64,000 nt of DNA. Source: Grimontia indica (GTDB taxonomy: Bacteria; Pseudomonadota; Gammaproteobacteria; Enterobacterales; Vibrionaceae). Shown here one piece after another: positions 43,055 to 53,549 of this stretch. Position numbers and translations under genes: made by a program. The stretch's first letter is position 1, and each line of letters begins with the position of its first letter. The stretch spans positions 1 through 64,000 of the forward strand of contig NZ_ANFM02000018.1 of assembly GCF_000333895.2 (NCBI RefSeq). The letters run 5' to 3'. Under the pieces are notes generated by a model. It did not search any database. It saw only the letters and a program-made list of their open reading frames with translations, and was not told the origin of the DNA.

Positions 43055-45185
43055 ACTGCAGCCAGATAGTGATTTTGTCGCGTAGTTTACAAAGGTCTGA
43101 TGGCTTCAATATGAAGTCAGACATGCCTGAGCTAATGATCTTATCGAGCGTGGGCTTAGAATCATCACCAGTGTGGGCAATGATGGGGACGTTAGCGTGG
43201 CGATGTTTCGCATCGCGGATCCTTCTGGATGTTTCAAGTCCATCCATAACGGGCATTTCAACGTCCATCAATATCAAATCAATGGATTGGGCATCATCCA
43301 TTAAGGTTTCTAACGCACTGTTTCCGTTTGGACACTGGATGACTTTGAATCCCTGCTTCTCTAGCAGTATTGATGTGAATTGCCGCAGTGTTTCACTGTC
43401 ATCAACGACCATAATGGTCTGATTGAGCGAATGTCCTGGCGTGACCGCAGGGCCGGTTGGCGCCACTTCTGCGGTATCAAAAAACAGCTGCTCGATAACG
43501 GCAGGGGTGTTGATACGCCAGACCAGCGTTTCAATCCAGATAGGCTGATAAACTGAGTGTGTTGAGTGGAGTGCAACCGAGCCATTATGTAGATACACAA
43601 TTTGCGCTTCAGTGAAGGACAGCAAAGGTTCGATGTGGCTCAGGACATCGCCGTTAGATTTAACGCTCTCAAGGTCTACCACAATCACATCATATTCGAA
43701 TTCATAGTCCCGCCTCTGCAGTGCTTCCAGTACGTTGAATACTTGCAGTTTAAACCCGGCTTCCTTGCTGATTTTGTTGGCACGCGCAACCAAGTCTGTT
43801 TCGTCACTGACAACCAACATCGACTTCAGTTTGATGAGGTTTGATTTAATGTCATCAGCTGTCGGGGAGTCGATATTTGGGAAAGTCATGGTAAACGCTG
43901 ACCACTCGCCAAGTTTTGAATCGCAGGAAATTTCTCCCCCAAATGAGCGCATCACTTTCCGGCAGAAGGGGAGGCCCAGACCGTAATTTCCTGTCCTGCC
44001 TGTGGTGTAGAAATCTTCAAAGATAGTTTCAAGCAATTCTCGGGGAATACCCTGACCACTGTCTCTGACAATGATGCGGTTATCGTACTGATCGCTTTCC
44101 AAAATGATATCAATCGCAAAGTTTTCACTGCTGCGATGGTGAAAAGCATTTTTGAAAAGATTGTAAATGACGTACTTGAGCAGAGTATCACTACCCAAAA
44201 ACTCAAAGTCTTCCTCAGTGCGTAATACGATGGCGGACTTATCCGTTGTGCTCTTGTAACCGAAGCTGTCTATTGCTCCTTTTAAAACATGACTGGCCGA
44301 GTGGCGTCTGAAGGAGGATCGGGAGACACGACTTTCGTCAATAGAAGTGAGCAGCAGGTCGATGGTTTCGTTTCCGGCGCGGATGATGTTCATCGCATCG
44401 CTACTGACTTCACGCAGTAGCCTGATGTCTTCTTCACTGAGTTGATAGACCTGTTTGTTGCTGTTGGAGGGATCGGGCAGGGTAGTACGAATTAAATCTA
44501 ACGTGGAGCAAAGTCCACCCAGTGGGTTTCGCATCTCATGGGCAATGCCAGCGCCAAAGACCTTGGCAATCGACACCTTGGTTTCATGTTCCTGCTGGTT
44601 TCTGAAAAAGAAAATATTGCCGAAAAGATAGATGAAGAGAAAAACCGGCACATAAGTCCAGTCCATCGAAAATTCAAGGTGATACCCGCTAGCTACCCAT
44701 GCGCAAAGCATGGCGGAACTGAGGCCAATCAGGGTCTGAGCAAACATGACCCAAGTGATGTGAACCATCAGAATATGCAGGAAAACCGCGGCCATAAATG
44801 ACAATAACCAGACGGTTGACCAGTTGTTCATCAGCAACATGTAGAAGAAGAAAAACGGTAAAACGATGGTGATAGCAATTTGATAAAACCAATGCATCTG
44901 GTCTTTGATAGGCGGTTTGAGTTTGTTCCGCATTAGCACGATGACAAAAAACACGCAGCAGAAGAGTCGTAATGGAAGATTCTCATAGGTTTGCGGTAGG
45001 AAATCAGTCCAGACAAAGTAATAGAGGGGAAAGCCAATAAGCCCCATCCACCCGACCAGTGTCAGATTGGGTTCGGCGTATTGGTAGACTTTGCGGAAGG
45101 CCGCTTCCATGCTTTTGATAAATGCTGTCCTAATCCAAACGTTTCGCCACAAGCGTTTTTGTCTTTGATATCGAGAAGTTGCCAT
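43053..45185 (-). CDS. cqsS: CAI-1 receptor, hybrid sensor kinase/phosphatase
   Basis: A 710-residue quorum-sensing receptor with six N-terminal membrane helices (about 45-195) that form the CAI-1 site, a histidine-kinase domain with the phosphorylated His near residue 216 (GAGIAHEMRNP), an ATPase domain (GSDTLLKY, GLGLPFCRK) and a C-terminal receiver (VVDDSETLRQF; LILMDVEMPVMDG). At low CAI-1 it feeds phosphate to LuxU/LuxO. Similarity to V. cholerae CqsS begins around the in-frame ATG at 45110 (MEAAFRKVYQYAEPNL), so translation may start there, 25 residues in. Confidence 0.96.
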   Translation of the reverse strand: MATSRYQRQKRLWRNVWIRTAFIKSMEAAFRKVYQYAEPNLTLVGWMGLIGFPLYYFVWTDFLPQTYENLPLRLFCCVFFVIVLMRNKLKPPIKDQMHWFYQIAITIVLPFFFFYMLLMNNWSTVWLLSFMAAVFLHILMVHITWVMFAQTLIGLSSAMLCAWVASGYHLEFSMDWTYVPVFLFIYLFGNIFFFRNQQEHETKVSIAKVFGAGIAHEMRNPLGGLCSTLDLIRTTLPDPSNSNKQVYQLSEEDIRLLREVSSDAMNIIRAGNETIDLLLTSIDESRVSRSSFRRHSASHVLKGAIDSFGYKSTTDKSAIVLRTEEDFEFLGSDTLLKYVIYNLFKNAFHHRSSENFAIDIILESDQYDNRIIVRDSGQGIPRELLETIFEDFYTTGRTGNYGLGLPFCRKVMRSFGGEISCDSKLGEWSAFTMTFPNIDSPTADDIKSNLIKLKSMLVVSDETDLVARANKISKEAGFKLQVFNVLEALQRRDYEFEYDVIVVDLESVKSNGDVLSHIEPLLSFTEAQIVYLHNGSVALHSTHSVYQPIWIETLVWRINTPAVIEQLFFDTAEVAPTGPAVTPGHSLNQTIMVVDDSETLRQFTSILLEKQGFKVIQCPNGNSALETLMDDAQSIDLILMDVEMPVMDGLETSRRIRDAKHRHANVPIIAHTGDDSKPTLDKIISSGMSDFILKPSDLCKLRDKITIWLQ

Positions 45186-45516
45186 TTTTATTTCGGTTAC
45201 AACATTGAATAGAAAATTGGCTAACTCGCTTATTGGCCTCGTTTATTTTTCTTCTGCAATGAAAAATAAGAGAAATTCAATAAATCAGTATGTTAGTCCG
45301 AGTTGCTTATATGAGGTTATATTCATACTTTGGTCTGAGCTTTTTAAAATAATTAGACGCAATGGCAACTGTCGAAAGAAACTTTATACAATGGATAAAC
45401 AGTGGGTTGTCTTATTAATCATACAAGATTTGTTTTTTATGAAAGGCAACTATTTGACTTCAAATTTCTATGATAAATGCGCGGAAAGGTCAGGTTTTAA
45501 GGCCATTTTTAGACAA
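45186..45516. other. Gap between cqsS and the chemoreceptor
   Basis: The cqsS promoter side. The plus-strand frame 45205-45546 runs through the chemoreceptor terminator and has no ribosome-binding site; I do not call it. The sequence is A/T-rich and otherwise featureless. Confidence 0.4.
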
Positions 45517-45544
45517 AAAAGCCACTTTCGAAAAAGTGGCTTTT
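45517..45544 (-). terminator. Terminator after the chemoreceptor gene
   Basis: A 12-bp stem (AAAAGCCACTTT / AAAGTGGCTTTT), 4-base loop, with A/T tracts on both sides. Confidence 0.9.
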
Positions 45545-45560
45545 AACAAAGATATTTAAG

Positions 45561-45606
45561 TATCCCCAAACGCGCTGAAATCTATATCTTCAGCTTGTTT
45601 GGGTAT
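45561..45606. repeat. Short palindrome with family A termini
   Basis: TATCCCCAAAC...GTTTGGGTATG, with inner arms GCTGAAATC / ATCTTCAGC. The ends match those of the 262-base family A element (TACCCAAAC, then CTGAAGAT), but nothing lies between them. It may be a minimal form of the same repeat, placed just after the chemoreceptor stop codon. Confidence 0.55.
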
Positions 45607-45611
45607 GAGAG

Positions 45612-47837
45612 CTAAATTGAAAATTGGCTGGTGTGATGTTCCAACGTTTTCGCCAATTTCGTCAGTTCGGTACTGGCTTCGGTGATCTGGTGCATGGCTG
45701 TTGCTGTACTTTGGGACATTGAATTGATGTCGACCAGATTTTTGTTGATGTCGATTGCGACGGTGGATTGTTGTTCTGACGCACTCGCCATCTGAATCGT
45801 CATATCTGCAATACGCTCGACAGAAGCGACGGCTGATTCCAGGCGGTCAGTACTATCCATCGCTTGATTCGCCACCTGCGCGGCATTTTGTGCGCCGGTT
45901 TCCATCGCTTTGCGGGTTTCATCAGATACTTTTTGTAGCGAGGTGATTAAGCTAGCGATTTCTTCAGTCGCATTTTGCGAACTTTGCGCCAAGCTCCGGA
46001 CTTCATCTGCCACAACGGCAAAGCCTCTTCCCTGATCACCTGCTCGCGCCGCTTCGATGGCTGCGTTCAGTGCAAGTAGATTGGTCTGCTCGGCAATTTG
46101 CCCAATGGTCACCAAAATACCGGAAATATCATCAGCACTTTTTACCAGCAAGTTGGTTTTTTCTTTGGCGACATTGAGATCAGAAACCAGGTCCATCATT
46201 TTGTTGGAAGCGGAATGAACGACCTGATTACTCTCTTTGATGAGCTCCTGCGCTTCCGCCGCTGCACGGGCGGTTTCAGAGGTATTGTTGGAGATTTCAT
46301 TGGCCGTCATGGTCATTTCTTCCATGGCGGTGGCAACTTGGAGCGTGCTGCTGTTTTGCTTCTCAATGTTCTGCAACGTATCACGCGTGCTTTGCGACAG
46401 CTGATAAGACGCCGAAGATTGCTGCTCGGTCGCTTTCACCACACTACCTGTCAGCGCCTTCAGATTGTTCGTCATGTCGTACATTGAGCGATAAACACCA
46501 CTGCTGGCGTCATCAATCGTGAAACTGAGTGTCAGATCCCCTTTGGAGATGGTATCTGCAATTTTCTGCATTTCTTTTGGTTCGCCACCGAGTGGACGGG
46601 TGATGGCATTGGCAAAGTAAATCGCCACAGCTGCGATAATGCCCAACGCGATGGTAATAGTGACCAGTACAGAGTTACGAAGCGTTGTTACAGATGCAAA
46701 GGCCTCAGCCACATCAATTTCAGCCAGAATCGCCCAATCTGCTCCCAGAATGGAAAGTGGGGCATAGGCGGATAACACTGGGTTTCCGTTGTAATCCATA
46801 ATGGTTTCCACAGAGGAAATGCCATTTAACGCTTGTGTCGCAGCCTGTGTTTTCACCGCGCCTTTAACTGGGTTGCTGAATGAAGCAATCACAGAGTGGT
46901 TGACGGGATCGAGATAAGAATCAGAACGCATCAGATTATCAGCCCCGACCAGATAGGTTTCACCGGTTTCGCCCAGCCCAGCGCGTTCTCCCATGATGGC
47001 GTTGAGGCGATCAATCGGAAATTGGTAAGCGAGGATGGCAACGGCCTCGCCTTTGTCATAAATCGGTGTGGCGATAAAGCCTGCGGGGTCATTGAACGAT
47101 GGCAGATACTTCGCGAAGTCGACAAAAGTGACTTGTCCTTTCTTCAAGCCGGTTGCTTGTTGATATGCATCCGCCAGACCGCTATCTGAGAACGGCCCTT
47201 TTTTCAGCGAGGTGGCGAAGTCAGTTTCCTTACTGACGGAATAGACAACGTTACCGCTTTCGACGTCAATCAGGAAAATATCGTAATAGCCAAATTTCTC
47301 TTTGGTCGAAGCAAGGTAGTCATGAATGGCCTTGTGGTGGAAATCGTAGCGCAGACCAAAATTACTGGCCGACATCAAGGCTTTGTTGCTGTTGTCGTTG
47401 TCGACAAGGTAAGCGTACTGGAGATATTTCGCGGAAGTGCTGAGCTCATCGACGAGAGACGAAGCATCTGTGTCGAGCCTGGTTCCGCGTTTTTGCTCAG
47501 TCGGTGATATCAGTGTTTTTTGGTAGTAGGAGACAAGTTTTTGTTCTGAAATTTGGTCAGCATTGATTTCAGTTGGCGCGGTTCGATAGGCATCAATCAT
47601 TCCAATCGCGCTTTCTGCCAATGCGGATGAATTTGCAGTGGTGGTCAACTGAGCGGCTGCACTGTCAAAGTAACGCACAACGGCATCTTTTTTCACTTCA
47701 CGAAGTGCTTCAAGTTGACTGAACGTTTGCTGCTCCAACGAGGCGCTGGCCATTTGTAACGAAAAGACAGAAATAATGGCAGCGGGGATTAACCCGATAC
47801 CAAGAAGGATCAACAACATTTTCTGCTTAAGCTTCAT
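45612..47837 (-). CDS. Methyl-accepting chemotaxis protein with a dCache-like sensor
   Basis: A 741-residue chemoreceptor. The start at 47837 has AGGGGA upstream; the longer frame begins with TTG. A membrane segment (about 4-26), a large periplasmic sensor of the dCache type (about 40-380), a second membrane segment (about 385-407), HAMP (about 408-460) and a signalling domain follow. The highly conserved hairpin tip reads [20 protein letters not shown]. No pentapeptide CheR tether is seen at the C terminus (HHTSQFSI). The ligand is unknown. A possible CRP site lies upstream. Confidence 0.92.
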   Translation of the reverse strand: MKLKQKMLLILLGIGLIPAAIISVFSLQMASASLEQQTFSQLEALREVKKDAVVRYFDSAAAQLTTTANSSALAESAIGMIDAYRTAPTEINADQISEQKLVSYYQKTLISPTEQKRGTRLDTDASSLVDELSTSAKYLQYAYLVDNDNSNKALMSASNFGLRYDFHHKAIHDYLASTKEKFGYYDIFLIDVESGNVVYSVSKETDFATSLKKGPFSDSGLADAYQQATGLKKGQVTFVDFAKYLPSFNDPAGFIATPIYDKGEAVAILAYQFPIDRLNAIMGERAGLGETGETYLVGADNLMRSDSYLDPVNHSVIASFSNPVKGAVKTQAATQALNGISSVETIMDYNGNPVLSAYAPLSILGADWAILAEIDVAEAFASVTTLRNSVLVTITIALGIIAAVAIYFANAITRPLGGEPKEMQKIADTISKGDLTLSFTIDDASSGVYRSMYDMTNNLKALTGSVVKATEQQSSASYQLSQSTRDTLQNIEKQNSSTLQVATAMEEMTMTANEISNNTSETARAAAEAQELIKESNQVVHSASNKMMDLVSDLNVAKEKTNLLVKSADDISGILVTIGQIAEQTNLLALNAAIEAARAGDQGRGFAVVADEVRSLAQSSQNATEEIASLITSLQKVSDETRKAMETGAQNAAQVANQAMDSTDRLESAVASVERIADMTIQMASASEQQSTVAIDINKNLVDINSMSQSTATAMHQITEASTELTKLAKTLEHHTSQFSI

Positions 47838-47946
47838 TCTTTGTCCCCTAGCCAATGTTATTTATTTGTTAATTATTCGTGTATCAATAGCGAGAAATTG
47901 TGCTCAATGAAATGAAAATAGTGTTAGGAACTATTAACTGCCAATA

Positions 47947-47972
47947 AATGAAAGTGATTCTCATCACGATTA
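47947..47972. promoter_or_regulatory. Possible CRP (or Fur) site upstream of the chemoreceptor
   Basis: GTGA-N6-TCAC (47954-47967) is the CRP core. The same bases extended leftward (AATGAAAGTGATTCTCATCA) also resemble a Fur box. The site is about 115 bases before the chemoreceptor start. Only one of the two readings is likely to be right. The rest of 47838-48136 holds no gene. Confidence 0.45.
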
Positions 47973-48136
47973 TGTCTTGTAATGCATATATTTGTGTCGA
48001 CAAATATGAACATTTGTTGAGCAAAAAATGGGTGGTGTTTATGGGGGATTTGTACTAACTGCCTATTTTGCAAATAGATGCATTAGTGGGAGATTTTAAT
48101 GAAATGCATTGCACGGGATGTTAGTTCCAAAAATAC

Positions 48137-48162
48137 AAAAGCGAGCCGATGGGCTCGCTTTT
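48137..48162 (-). terminator. Terminator of the sdaA-gcvH-gcvP transcript
   Basis: A perfect 11-bp stem (AAAAGCGAGCC / GGCTCGCTTTT) with a 4-base loop, 23 bases after the gcvP stop codon. Confidence 0.9.
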
Positions 48163-48184
48163 GGTGGTGAAACCGTGTCACCTG

Positions 48185-51049
48185 TTAGTCTTCAATGTAA
48201 CTCTCAATGCTCGGGCAAGAACAAATCAGGTTACGGTCACCGTAGACGTTATCGACACGGTTCGCTGTTGGCCAGTACTTCGCATCTTTCGATTGTGCGC
48301 TTGGGAAGCAAGCCAACTCACGGCTGTAAGGGCGCTCCCAATCTGCAGCCATCAGGTCACTCTGTGTGTGCGGCGCGTTAACCAATGGGTTGTTTTCCAG
48401 TGGCCATTCACCATCCTGAACTTTAGCGATCTCTTCGCGAATTGCGATCATCGCGTCACAGAAGCGGTCCAGCTCGGCTTTGTCTTCACTTTCTGTTGGC
48501 TCAATCATCAGTGTGCCAGCAACTGGGAAAGACATGGTTGGTGCGTGGAAACCGTAATCCATCAGACGCTTCGCGATATCTTCCTCAGAGATGCCAGATG
48601 CATCTTTGATTGGACGAATGTCGATAATACATTCGTGCGCAATACGACCGTGAGTACCGCGGTACAGAACCGGATAGTAAGGACGCAGACGCTCCATCAC
48701 GTAGTTTGCACTCAGGATGGCAACCTTAGTTGCTTCCGTCAGACCTTGCTCACCCATCATGGCAACGTATGCCCATGAAATTGGCAAGATTGATGCACTA
48801 CCAATCTGTGCAGCAGAAACTGCGCAGTTGGTGCCTTCAATCACGTGTCCTGGCAGGAATGGTGCAAGGTGCGATTTCACACCGATTGGACCCATACCTG
48901 GACCACCACCGCCGTGCGGGATACAGAAGGTTTTGTGCAGGTTCAGGTGAGAAACGTCTGAACCGATAAAGCCTGGGCTGGTGAGGCCAACCTGTGCGTT
49001 CATGTTCGCGCCGTCCAGGTAAACCTGACCGCCAGCTTCATGAACCAGTTCGCACACTTCCTGTACCGCTTCTTCATACACACCGTGCGTAGAAGGGTAA
49101 GTGATCATGATGCACGATAGGTCGGTGCGGTGTTTCTCGATTTTTGCTTTCAGGTCTTCTACGTCAATGTTGCCGTCTTCATCACAGCCAACCACAACAA
49201 CTTTCATGGACACCATGGCAGCAGATGCCGGGTTAGTGCCGTGTGCAGAGCTTGGGATCAGACAGACATTACGGTGAGCTTCACCACGGCTTTCGTGGTA
49301 ACGCTGAATCGCAATCAGACCCGCGTATTCACCTTGTGCGCCAGAGTTTGGCTGTAGGGACATGGCATCGTAACCTGTGATTTCACACAGCATCTTGCTG
49401 AGAGAATCCGCCAGCTCGCCGTAACCTTGTGCTTGATCAGCAGGAACAAATGGATGCAGTTCACCGAATTCAGGCCAAGTCACAGGAATCATCTCTGCGG
49501 CTGCATTCAGCTTCATTGTACAGCTGCCGAGCGGGATCATGCCGTGGGTCAAGGAGAAGTCTTTGTTTTCCAGCTTCTTCATGTAGCGCATCAACTGGGT
49601 TTCACTCTGGTGAGTGTTAAACACAGGGTGCGTCAGGTAATCGCTGGTGCGGCGGCACGCTTCTGGGATAGCGGCGTATTCGTCTGCTTCTACAGAAGAG
49701 GCATATTGCGCCACGTCCGTTTCGTCAGTCAGCGCGGCAACCAGTGCGTTTACTTCAGCCAATGTGGTGGTTTCGTCGAAGCTCACGCCCAACTGACCAT
49801 CCAGTTTGCGAAGGTTGAAGCCAGCGTCTTGCGCTTTATTGAACAGTGCATCAGTTTGATCGCCTGTGTTCAGCGTAATCGTGTCGAAGAAGTCATGGAA
49901 CGCAAGCGCGATACCAGCATGGTTAAATGCCGCTGCTGCCAGTGCCGTCAGGTGATGAACACGACGTCCAATTTTCTTCAGACCTTCTGGACCGTGGTAA
50001 ACAGCGTAGAAAGCCGCCATGTTTGCCAGCAGTGCCTGCGCAGTACAGATGTTTGAGGTCGCTTTCTCGCGGCGGATGTGCTGCTCGCGCGTCTGCATTG
50101 CCATACGAAGTGCCTGGTTGCCTTTCGAGTCGATAGACACACCAATCACACGGCCAGGCATAGTACGCTTCAATTTGTCACGTGTTGCCATGAATGCAGC
50201 GTGTGGGCCACCGAAGCCCATAGGTACGCCGAAGCGTTGTGCAGAACCGATCACGACGTCTGCGCCCATTTCACCCGGTGCTTTCAGCAGGGTGAGAGAG
50301 AGTAGGTCAGCAGCAACCGTCACCAGCGTTTTGTTCGCTTGTGCCGCAGCAATAAGAGCGGTCAGATCACGTACCTGGCCCGTTGTGCCAGGGTATTGCA
50401 GCAGGGCGCCAAACACATCGTGTTGAGGCAGGTTATCAGCAGCATCAACGACTACGTCAAAGCCCATGAAGCCAGCACGGGTGTTGATCACGTCCAGCGT
50501 TTGCGGGTGAACGTCATCTGCCACAAAGAAAGTGTTGCTCTTACTTTTACCACCACGCTTACACAGCGTCATGGCTTCTGCAGCTGCCGTTGCTTCGTCA
50601 AGCAGGGAAGCGTTAGCGAGCTCCATGCCGGTCAGGTCCATCACCATTTGCTGGAAGTTCAGCAGAGATTCAAGGCGACCCTGAGAAATTTCTGGCTGGT
50701 AAGGGGTGTACGCCGTGTACCAACCTGGGTTTTCCAACACGTTACGGAGAATTGGGTTTGGCGTGTGGGTGCCGTAGTAACCCTGACCGATAAAGCTGCG
50801 CTTGATGACGTTTTTGCTGGCAATAGCTTTCAGCTTGCTCAACATCGCCACTTCACTCAGTGGCGCGTCCAGAGTCATAGGTTGCGGCAGGCGAATACCC
50901 GCTGGCACAGTTTCTTCGATGAGATGCTCAAGGCTGGTGGCATTTACTGTGTTCAGCATCGCTTGCTGGTCTGATACGCGCGGCCCGTTATGACGGGAGA
51001 CAAACTCGTTGTCAGCCTGCAGTTGATCAAGTAAGCGTGATTCTGTCAT
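48185..51049 (-). CDS. gcvP: Glycine dehydrogenase (decarboxylating), P protein
   Basis: A 954-residue PLP enzyme that decarboxylates glycine and passes the aminomethyl group to the lipoyl arm of GcvH. It is a single full-length chain of the expected size, with fused N- and C-terminal halves. The glycine-rich PLP loop with the cofactor lysine is seen as [20 protein letters not shown]. It is 15 bases after gcvH in the same direction. Confidence 0.98.
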   Translation of the reverse strand: MTESRLLDQLQADNEFVSRHNGPRVSDQQAMLNTVNATSLEHLIEETVPAGIRLPQPMTLDAPLSEVAMLSKLKAIASKNVIKRSFIGQGYYGTHTPNPILRNVLENPGWYTAYTPYQPEISQGRLESLLNFQQMVMDLTGMELANASLLDEATAAAEAMTLCKRGGKSKSNTFFVADDVHPQTLDVINTRAGFMGFDVVVDAADNLPQHDVFGALLQYPGTTGQVRDLTALIAAAQANKTLVTVAADLLSLTLLKAPGEMGADVVIGSAQRFGVPMGFGGPHAAFMATRDKLKRTMPGRVIGVSIDSKGNQALRMAMQTREQHIRREKATSNICTAQALLANMAAFYAVYHGPEGLKKIGRRVHHLTALAAAAFNHAGIALAFHDFFDTITLNTGDQTDALFNKAQDAGFNLRKLDGQLGVSFDETTTLAEVNALVAALTDETDVAQYASSVEADEYAAIPEACRRTSDYLTHPVFNTHQSETQLMRYMKKLENKDFSLTHGMIPLGSCTMKLNAAAEMIPVTWPEFGELHPFVPADQAQGYGELADSLSKMLCEITGYDAMSLQPNSGAQGEYAGLIAIQRYHESRGEAHRNVCLIPSSAHGTNPASAAMVSMKVVVVGCDEDGNIDVEDLKAKIEKHRTDLSCIMITYPSTHGVYEEAVQEVCELVHEAGGQVYLDGANMNAQVGLTSPGFIGSDVSHLNLHKTFCIPHGGGGPGMGPIGVKSHLAPFLPGHVIEGTNCAVSAAQIGSASILPISWAYVAMMGEQGLTEATKVAILSANYVMERLRPYYPVLYRGTHGRIAHECIIDIRPIKDASGISEEDIAKRLMDYGFHAPTMSFPVAGTLMIEPTESEDKAELDRFCDAMIAIREEIAKVQDGEWPLENNPLVNAPHTQSDLMAADWERPYSRELACFPSAQSKDAKYWPTANRVDNVYGDRNLICSCPSIESYIED

Positions 51050-51064
51050 GACCTTCGTCCTGAA

Positions 51065-51442
51065 TTAGTCTTCGATAGTTTCCTGATAAGCGTCAGCGCT
51101 CATCAGATGATCAAGGTTGCTGTCGTCAGCCAACTTGATTTTTGCAATCCAACCGCCTTCAAAAGGTGCTTCGTTAACCAGCTCTGGGCTGTCTTCCAGA
51201 TCTTCGTTAACTTCTACCACTTCACCGTTTACCGGTCCGTAAATATCTGACGCTGCTTTTACAGATTCTACGAGTGAAAAGCCTTCGCCGACTTCAACTT
51301 CGGTGCCAATTTCTGGCAGGTCAACGAATACCACGTCACCCAGCAGTTGTTGCGCGTGATCAGAGATACCTACTGTCACAGTACCGTCGCCATTGTCTTT
51401 TACCCACTCGTGGCTCTCAGCAAATTTCAGGGTTGCATCCAT
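51065..51442 (-). CDS. gcvH: Glycine cleavage system H protein
   Basis: A 125-residue lipoyl carrier that shuttles the aminomethyl intermediate between GcvP, GcvT and the L protein. The lipoylated lysine is Lys62 in [14 protein letters not shown]. The family ends [11 protein letters not shown] are present. A strong site (GGAG) precedes the start. It is 114 bases downstream of sdaA. Confidence 0.98.
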   Translation of the reverse strand: MDATLKFAESHEWVKDNGDGTVTVGISDHAQQLLGDVVFVDLPEIGTEVEVGEGFSLVESVKAASDIYGPVNGEVVEVNEDLEDSPELVNEAPFEGGWIAKIKLADDSNLDHLMSADAYQETIED

Positions 51443-51492
51443 TTTTACTTCTCCGTGTGAAACGAGTTAAATCGTCGCTGCTGCTTGCAGCA

Positions 51493-51528
51493 TAAAAATT
51501 TTACGGGCCTGGGCTGCTCCAAACCCGT
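51493..51528 (-). promoter_or_regulatory. Terminator-like stem between sdaA and gcvH
   Basis: On the minus strand a 10-bp stem (two G-U pairs) encloses six bases and is followed by AAAATTTTT. It could partly end transcription after sdaA and lower gcvHP output, or act as an attenuator. Confidence 0.45.
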
Positions 51529-51556
51529 CTAATATTCCTGTCTGGCAAGTACGCTA

Positions 51557-52957
51557 TTAACAGGCAACAACGTTGATTGCGATTGCGTTGGTTGCCAGTC
51601 CGCCTTGGGACGTTTCCTTGTACTTGCTCATCATGTCGAGTCCTGTTTCGTGCATGGTTTTAATCACGCTATCGAGCGAAACGTGGTGCTCTCCATCGCC
51701 ATTAAGTGCGAGTCTGGTGGCATTAATTGCCTTCACTGCACCCATGGTGTTTCTTTCAATACATGGCACCTGAACCAGACCGTTGATTGGGTCGCAGGTC
51801 AGTCCCAGATTGTGTTCCATACCGATTTCTGCTGCATTTTCAATCTGTGCAGAAGTGGCACCCATGGCGGCGGCTAATCCGCCTGCTGCCATTGAACAGG
51901 CAACACCTATCTCACCCTGACAACCCACCTCTGCAGCGGAAATAGAGGCATTGGTTTTATAGAGAGAACCAATCGCTGCTGCGGCTGCCAAGAAGGTTCT
52001 TATCCCTTCCATATTGTTCGGTGAAACAAACTTGTTGTAGTACGCCAATACTGCTGGAATCACGCCAGCTGCACCATTGGTTGGCGCGGTAACAACGCGG
52101 CCACCTGCTGCATTTTCTTCGTTGACCGCCATGGCAAACATATTGACCCAGTCATTGGTGTCGAGCGGCAGGCCGTCCAAGTCTTTCTTGATAATGCAGT
52201 CGTGCAATTTCTTTGCCCGGCGTTTTAACTGTAAGCCGCCTGGCAACACACCATCTTGCGTGATGCCTCGCTCAATACAGGCGTTCATCACATGCCAGAT
52301 AGCATCAATGTGTTCGTTGACCGTTTTCATGGTCGCCTTTTTGTCGTGCGCTTTGGCACGAGCCAGTTCATTGGCAAACATGATCTCGGCGATACTCTTT
52401 TTCTGCTGCTCGCAATGGGCGAGCAATTCCACCGCGCTATTAAACGGAAACGGCGGGGTAAAATCTGATGTAAGGGCATCAGTTTCACCTTTTTCTACGA
52501 CAAAACCGCCACCGACTGAGAAGTAAGTCCGACAAAGCAAAACTTCGCCGTTGTCCCCCTTCACAGTCAATGTCATTCCGTTGGGATGTTCTGGCAGCAC
52601 TTTGTCGAAATGGAAAACCAAGTCAGTGTCCCAATCAAAAGGAACAAAGCGGTGTCCATCTAGTGGTAGCTCTTTGCTGCCTTTCACCATGTTAGTCATG
52701 GTAGGGATATCGTCTGGGTTTACGCTGTCAGGCCATTCGCCCATCAGTCCCATCACACACGCGACATCCGTAGCGTGACCTTTCCCTGTCAGTGCCAACG
52801 AACCGTAGAGTTCGACTGTCACGGTTTCCACATTGTGGAGGATTTCTTTATCGCGCAATTCTTCTGCAAATCTTGCGCTGGCGACCATTGGCCCCACAGT
52901 GTGGGAGCTAGACGGACCAACGCCGATTTTAAACAGGTCAAACATGCTATGACTCAT
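51557..52957 (-). CDS. sdaA: L-serine ammonia-lyase (iron-sulfur type)
   Basis: Converts L-serine to pyruvate and ammonia. At 466 residues it is the single-chain form. The start at 52957 has AAGGAG upstream. The cysteine that binds the 4Fe-4S cluster is within CDPINGLVQVPCIERN, and the KYKETSQGGLATN tail is typical. Placed first in the gcvHP operon, it takes the position where V. cholerae has glyA. The pair can burn serine and glycine together. Confidence 0.95.
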   Translation of the reverse strand: MSHSMFDLFKIGVGPSSSHTVGPMVASARFAEELRDKEILHNVETVTVELYGSLALTGKGHATDVACVMGLMGEWPDSVNPDDIPTMTNMVKGSKELPLDGHRFVPFDWDTDLVFHFDKVLPEHPNGMTLTVKGDNGEVLLCRTYFSVGGGFVVEKGETDALTSDFTPPFPFNSAVELLAHCEQQKKSIAEIMFANELARAKAHDKKATMKTVNEHIDAIWHVMNACIERGITQDGVLPGGLQLKRRAKKLHDCIIKKDLDGLPLDTNDWVNMFAMAVNEENAAGGRVVTAPTNGAAGVIPAVLAYYNKFVSPNNMEGIRTFLAAAAAIGSLYKTNASISAAEVGCQGEIGVACSMAAGGLAAAMGATSAQIENAAEIGMEHNLGLTCDPINGLVQVPCIERNTMGAVKAINATRLALNGDGEHHVSLDSVIKTMHETGLDMMSKYKETSQGGLATNAIAINVVAC

Positions 52958-53156
52958 TGCACGTCTCCTTGCTTTTTGTAGGTTACGCACCACCGTTCTG
53001 GCTTGGGTGCCGGTTGATGACTATCCCGTCATCGCTTGCCCAGTTGTCACGTTGAAGTGCTTATTACTTTGGGTATAGCAAGCGTGGCGTTTTATTGTTA
53101 TTTGAACTTCAACATTTGCGTAACATACAAAACGTGTTTGCGCCCTGCAAAACAAA

Positions 53157-53172
53157 ATTTCCTATAGGAAAC
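53157..53172. promoter_or_regulatory. Operator-like palindrome, sdaA side
   Basis: TTTCCTATAGGAAA, a perfect 14-base palindrome about 200 bases before sdaA. A second copy is at 53439-53458. Probable binding site of the XRE-cupin regulator encoded between the two gcv operons. Confidence 0.6.
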
Positions 53173-53438
53173 TCTTGATGTGATCTCGCCAACAGTTCTG
53201 ACAATTTGCTCAATATCAGACTTTCTTAAAATACTTACCTTGCGCAAACGTTTGCTTTTTTACTCTTTTACACGCAAGATTGCAAATGCTAAATCCTTTC
53301 AGGATAGGTGTGGTCAATAAATTCAACGCGTTATACGATGGCAGCCAGAGTTGATTTATATTGGCAAAAATGGGGTGTCTATCGGTGTAAATTCATGTGC
53401 TGATAAGTTAGCTTCAATTCGGTGATGAAGATTTAGCC

Positions 53439-53458
53439 AAGTTTCCAATAGGAAACTT
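53439..53458. promoter_or_regulatory. Operator-like palindrome, regulator side
   Basis: AAGTTTCCAATAGGAAACTT, palindromic but for the two central bases, about 90 bases before the XRE regulator start. Same core as the copy at 53158-53171. The rest of this 592-base divergent gap holds no gene and no glycine riboswitch that I can recognise. Confidence 0.6.
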
Positions 53459-53549
53459 TTTGTTAAAAGTGTTAACTTATTCGTGTTGGTCTTCGTGATG
53501 ACTGTGTCAGAATGGCCGCCACCAGCAACATCAAGTCGAGAGTCGAGTT

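Noticed and set aside
45205-45546. 113-residue plus-strand open frame after cqsS
   Set aside because: It runs through the chemoreceptor terminator hairpin and shows no protein family features.
48149-50974. Several long plus-strand frames inside gcvP
   Set aside because: Shadows of gcvP caused by its codon bias; none has its own start signal or family.
52994-53549. Glycine riboswitch upstream of the gcv/sdaA genes
   Set aside because: I looked for the conserved glycine-aptamer segments on both strands and did not find them; only simple dyads and the TTTCC...GGAAA operators are visible.
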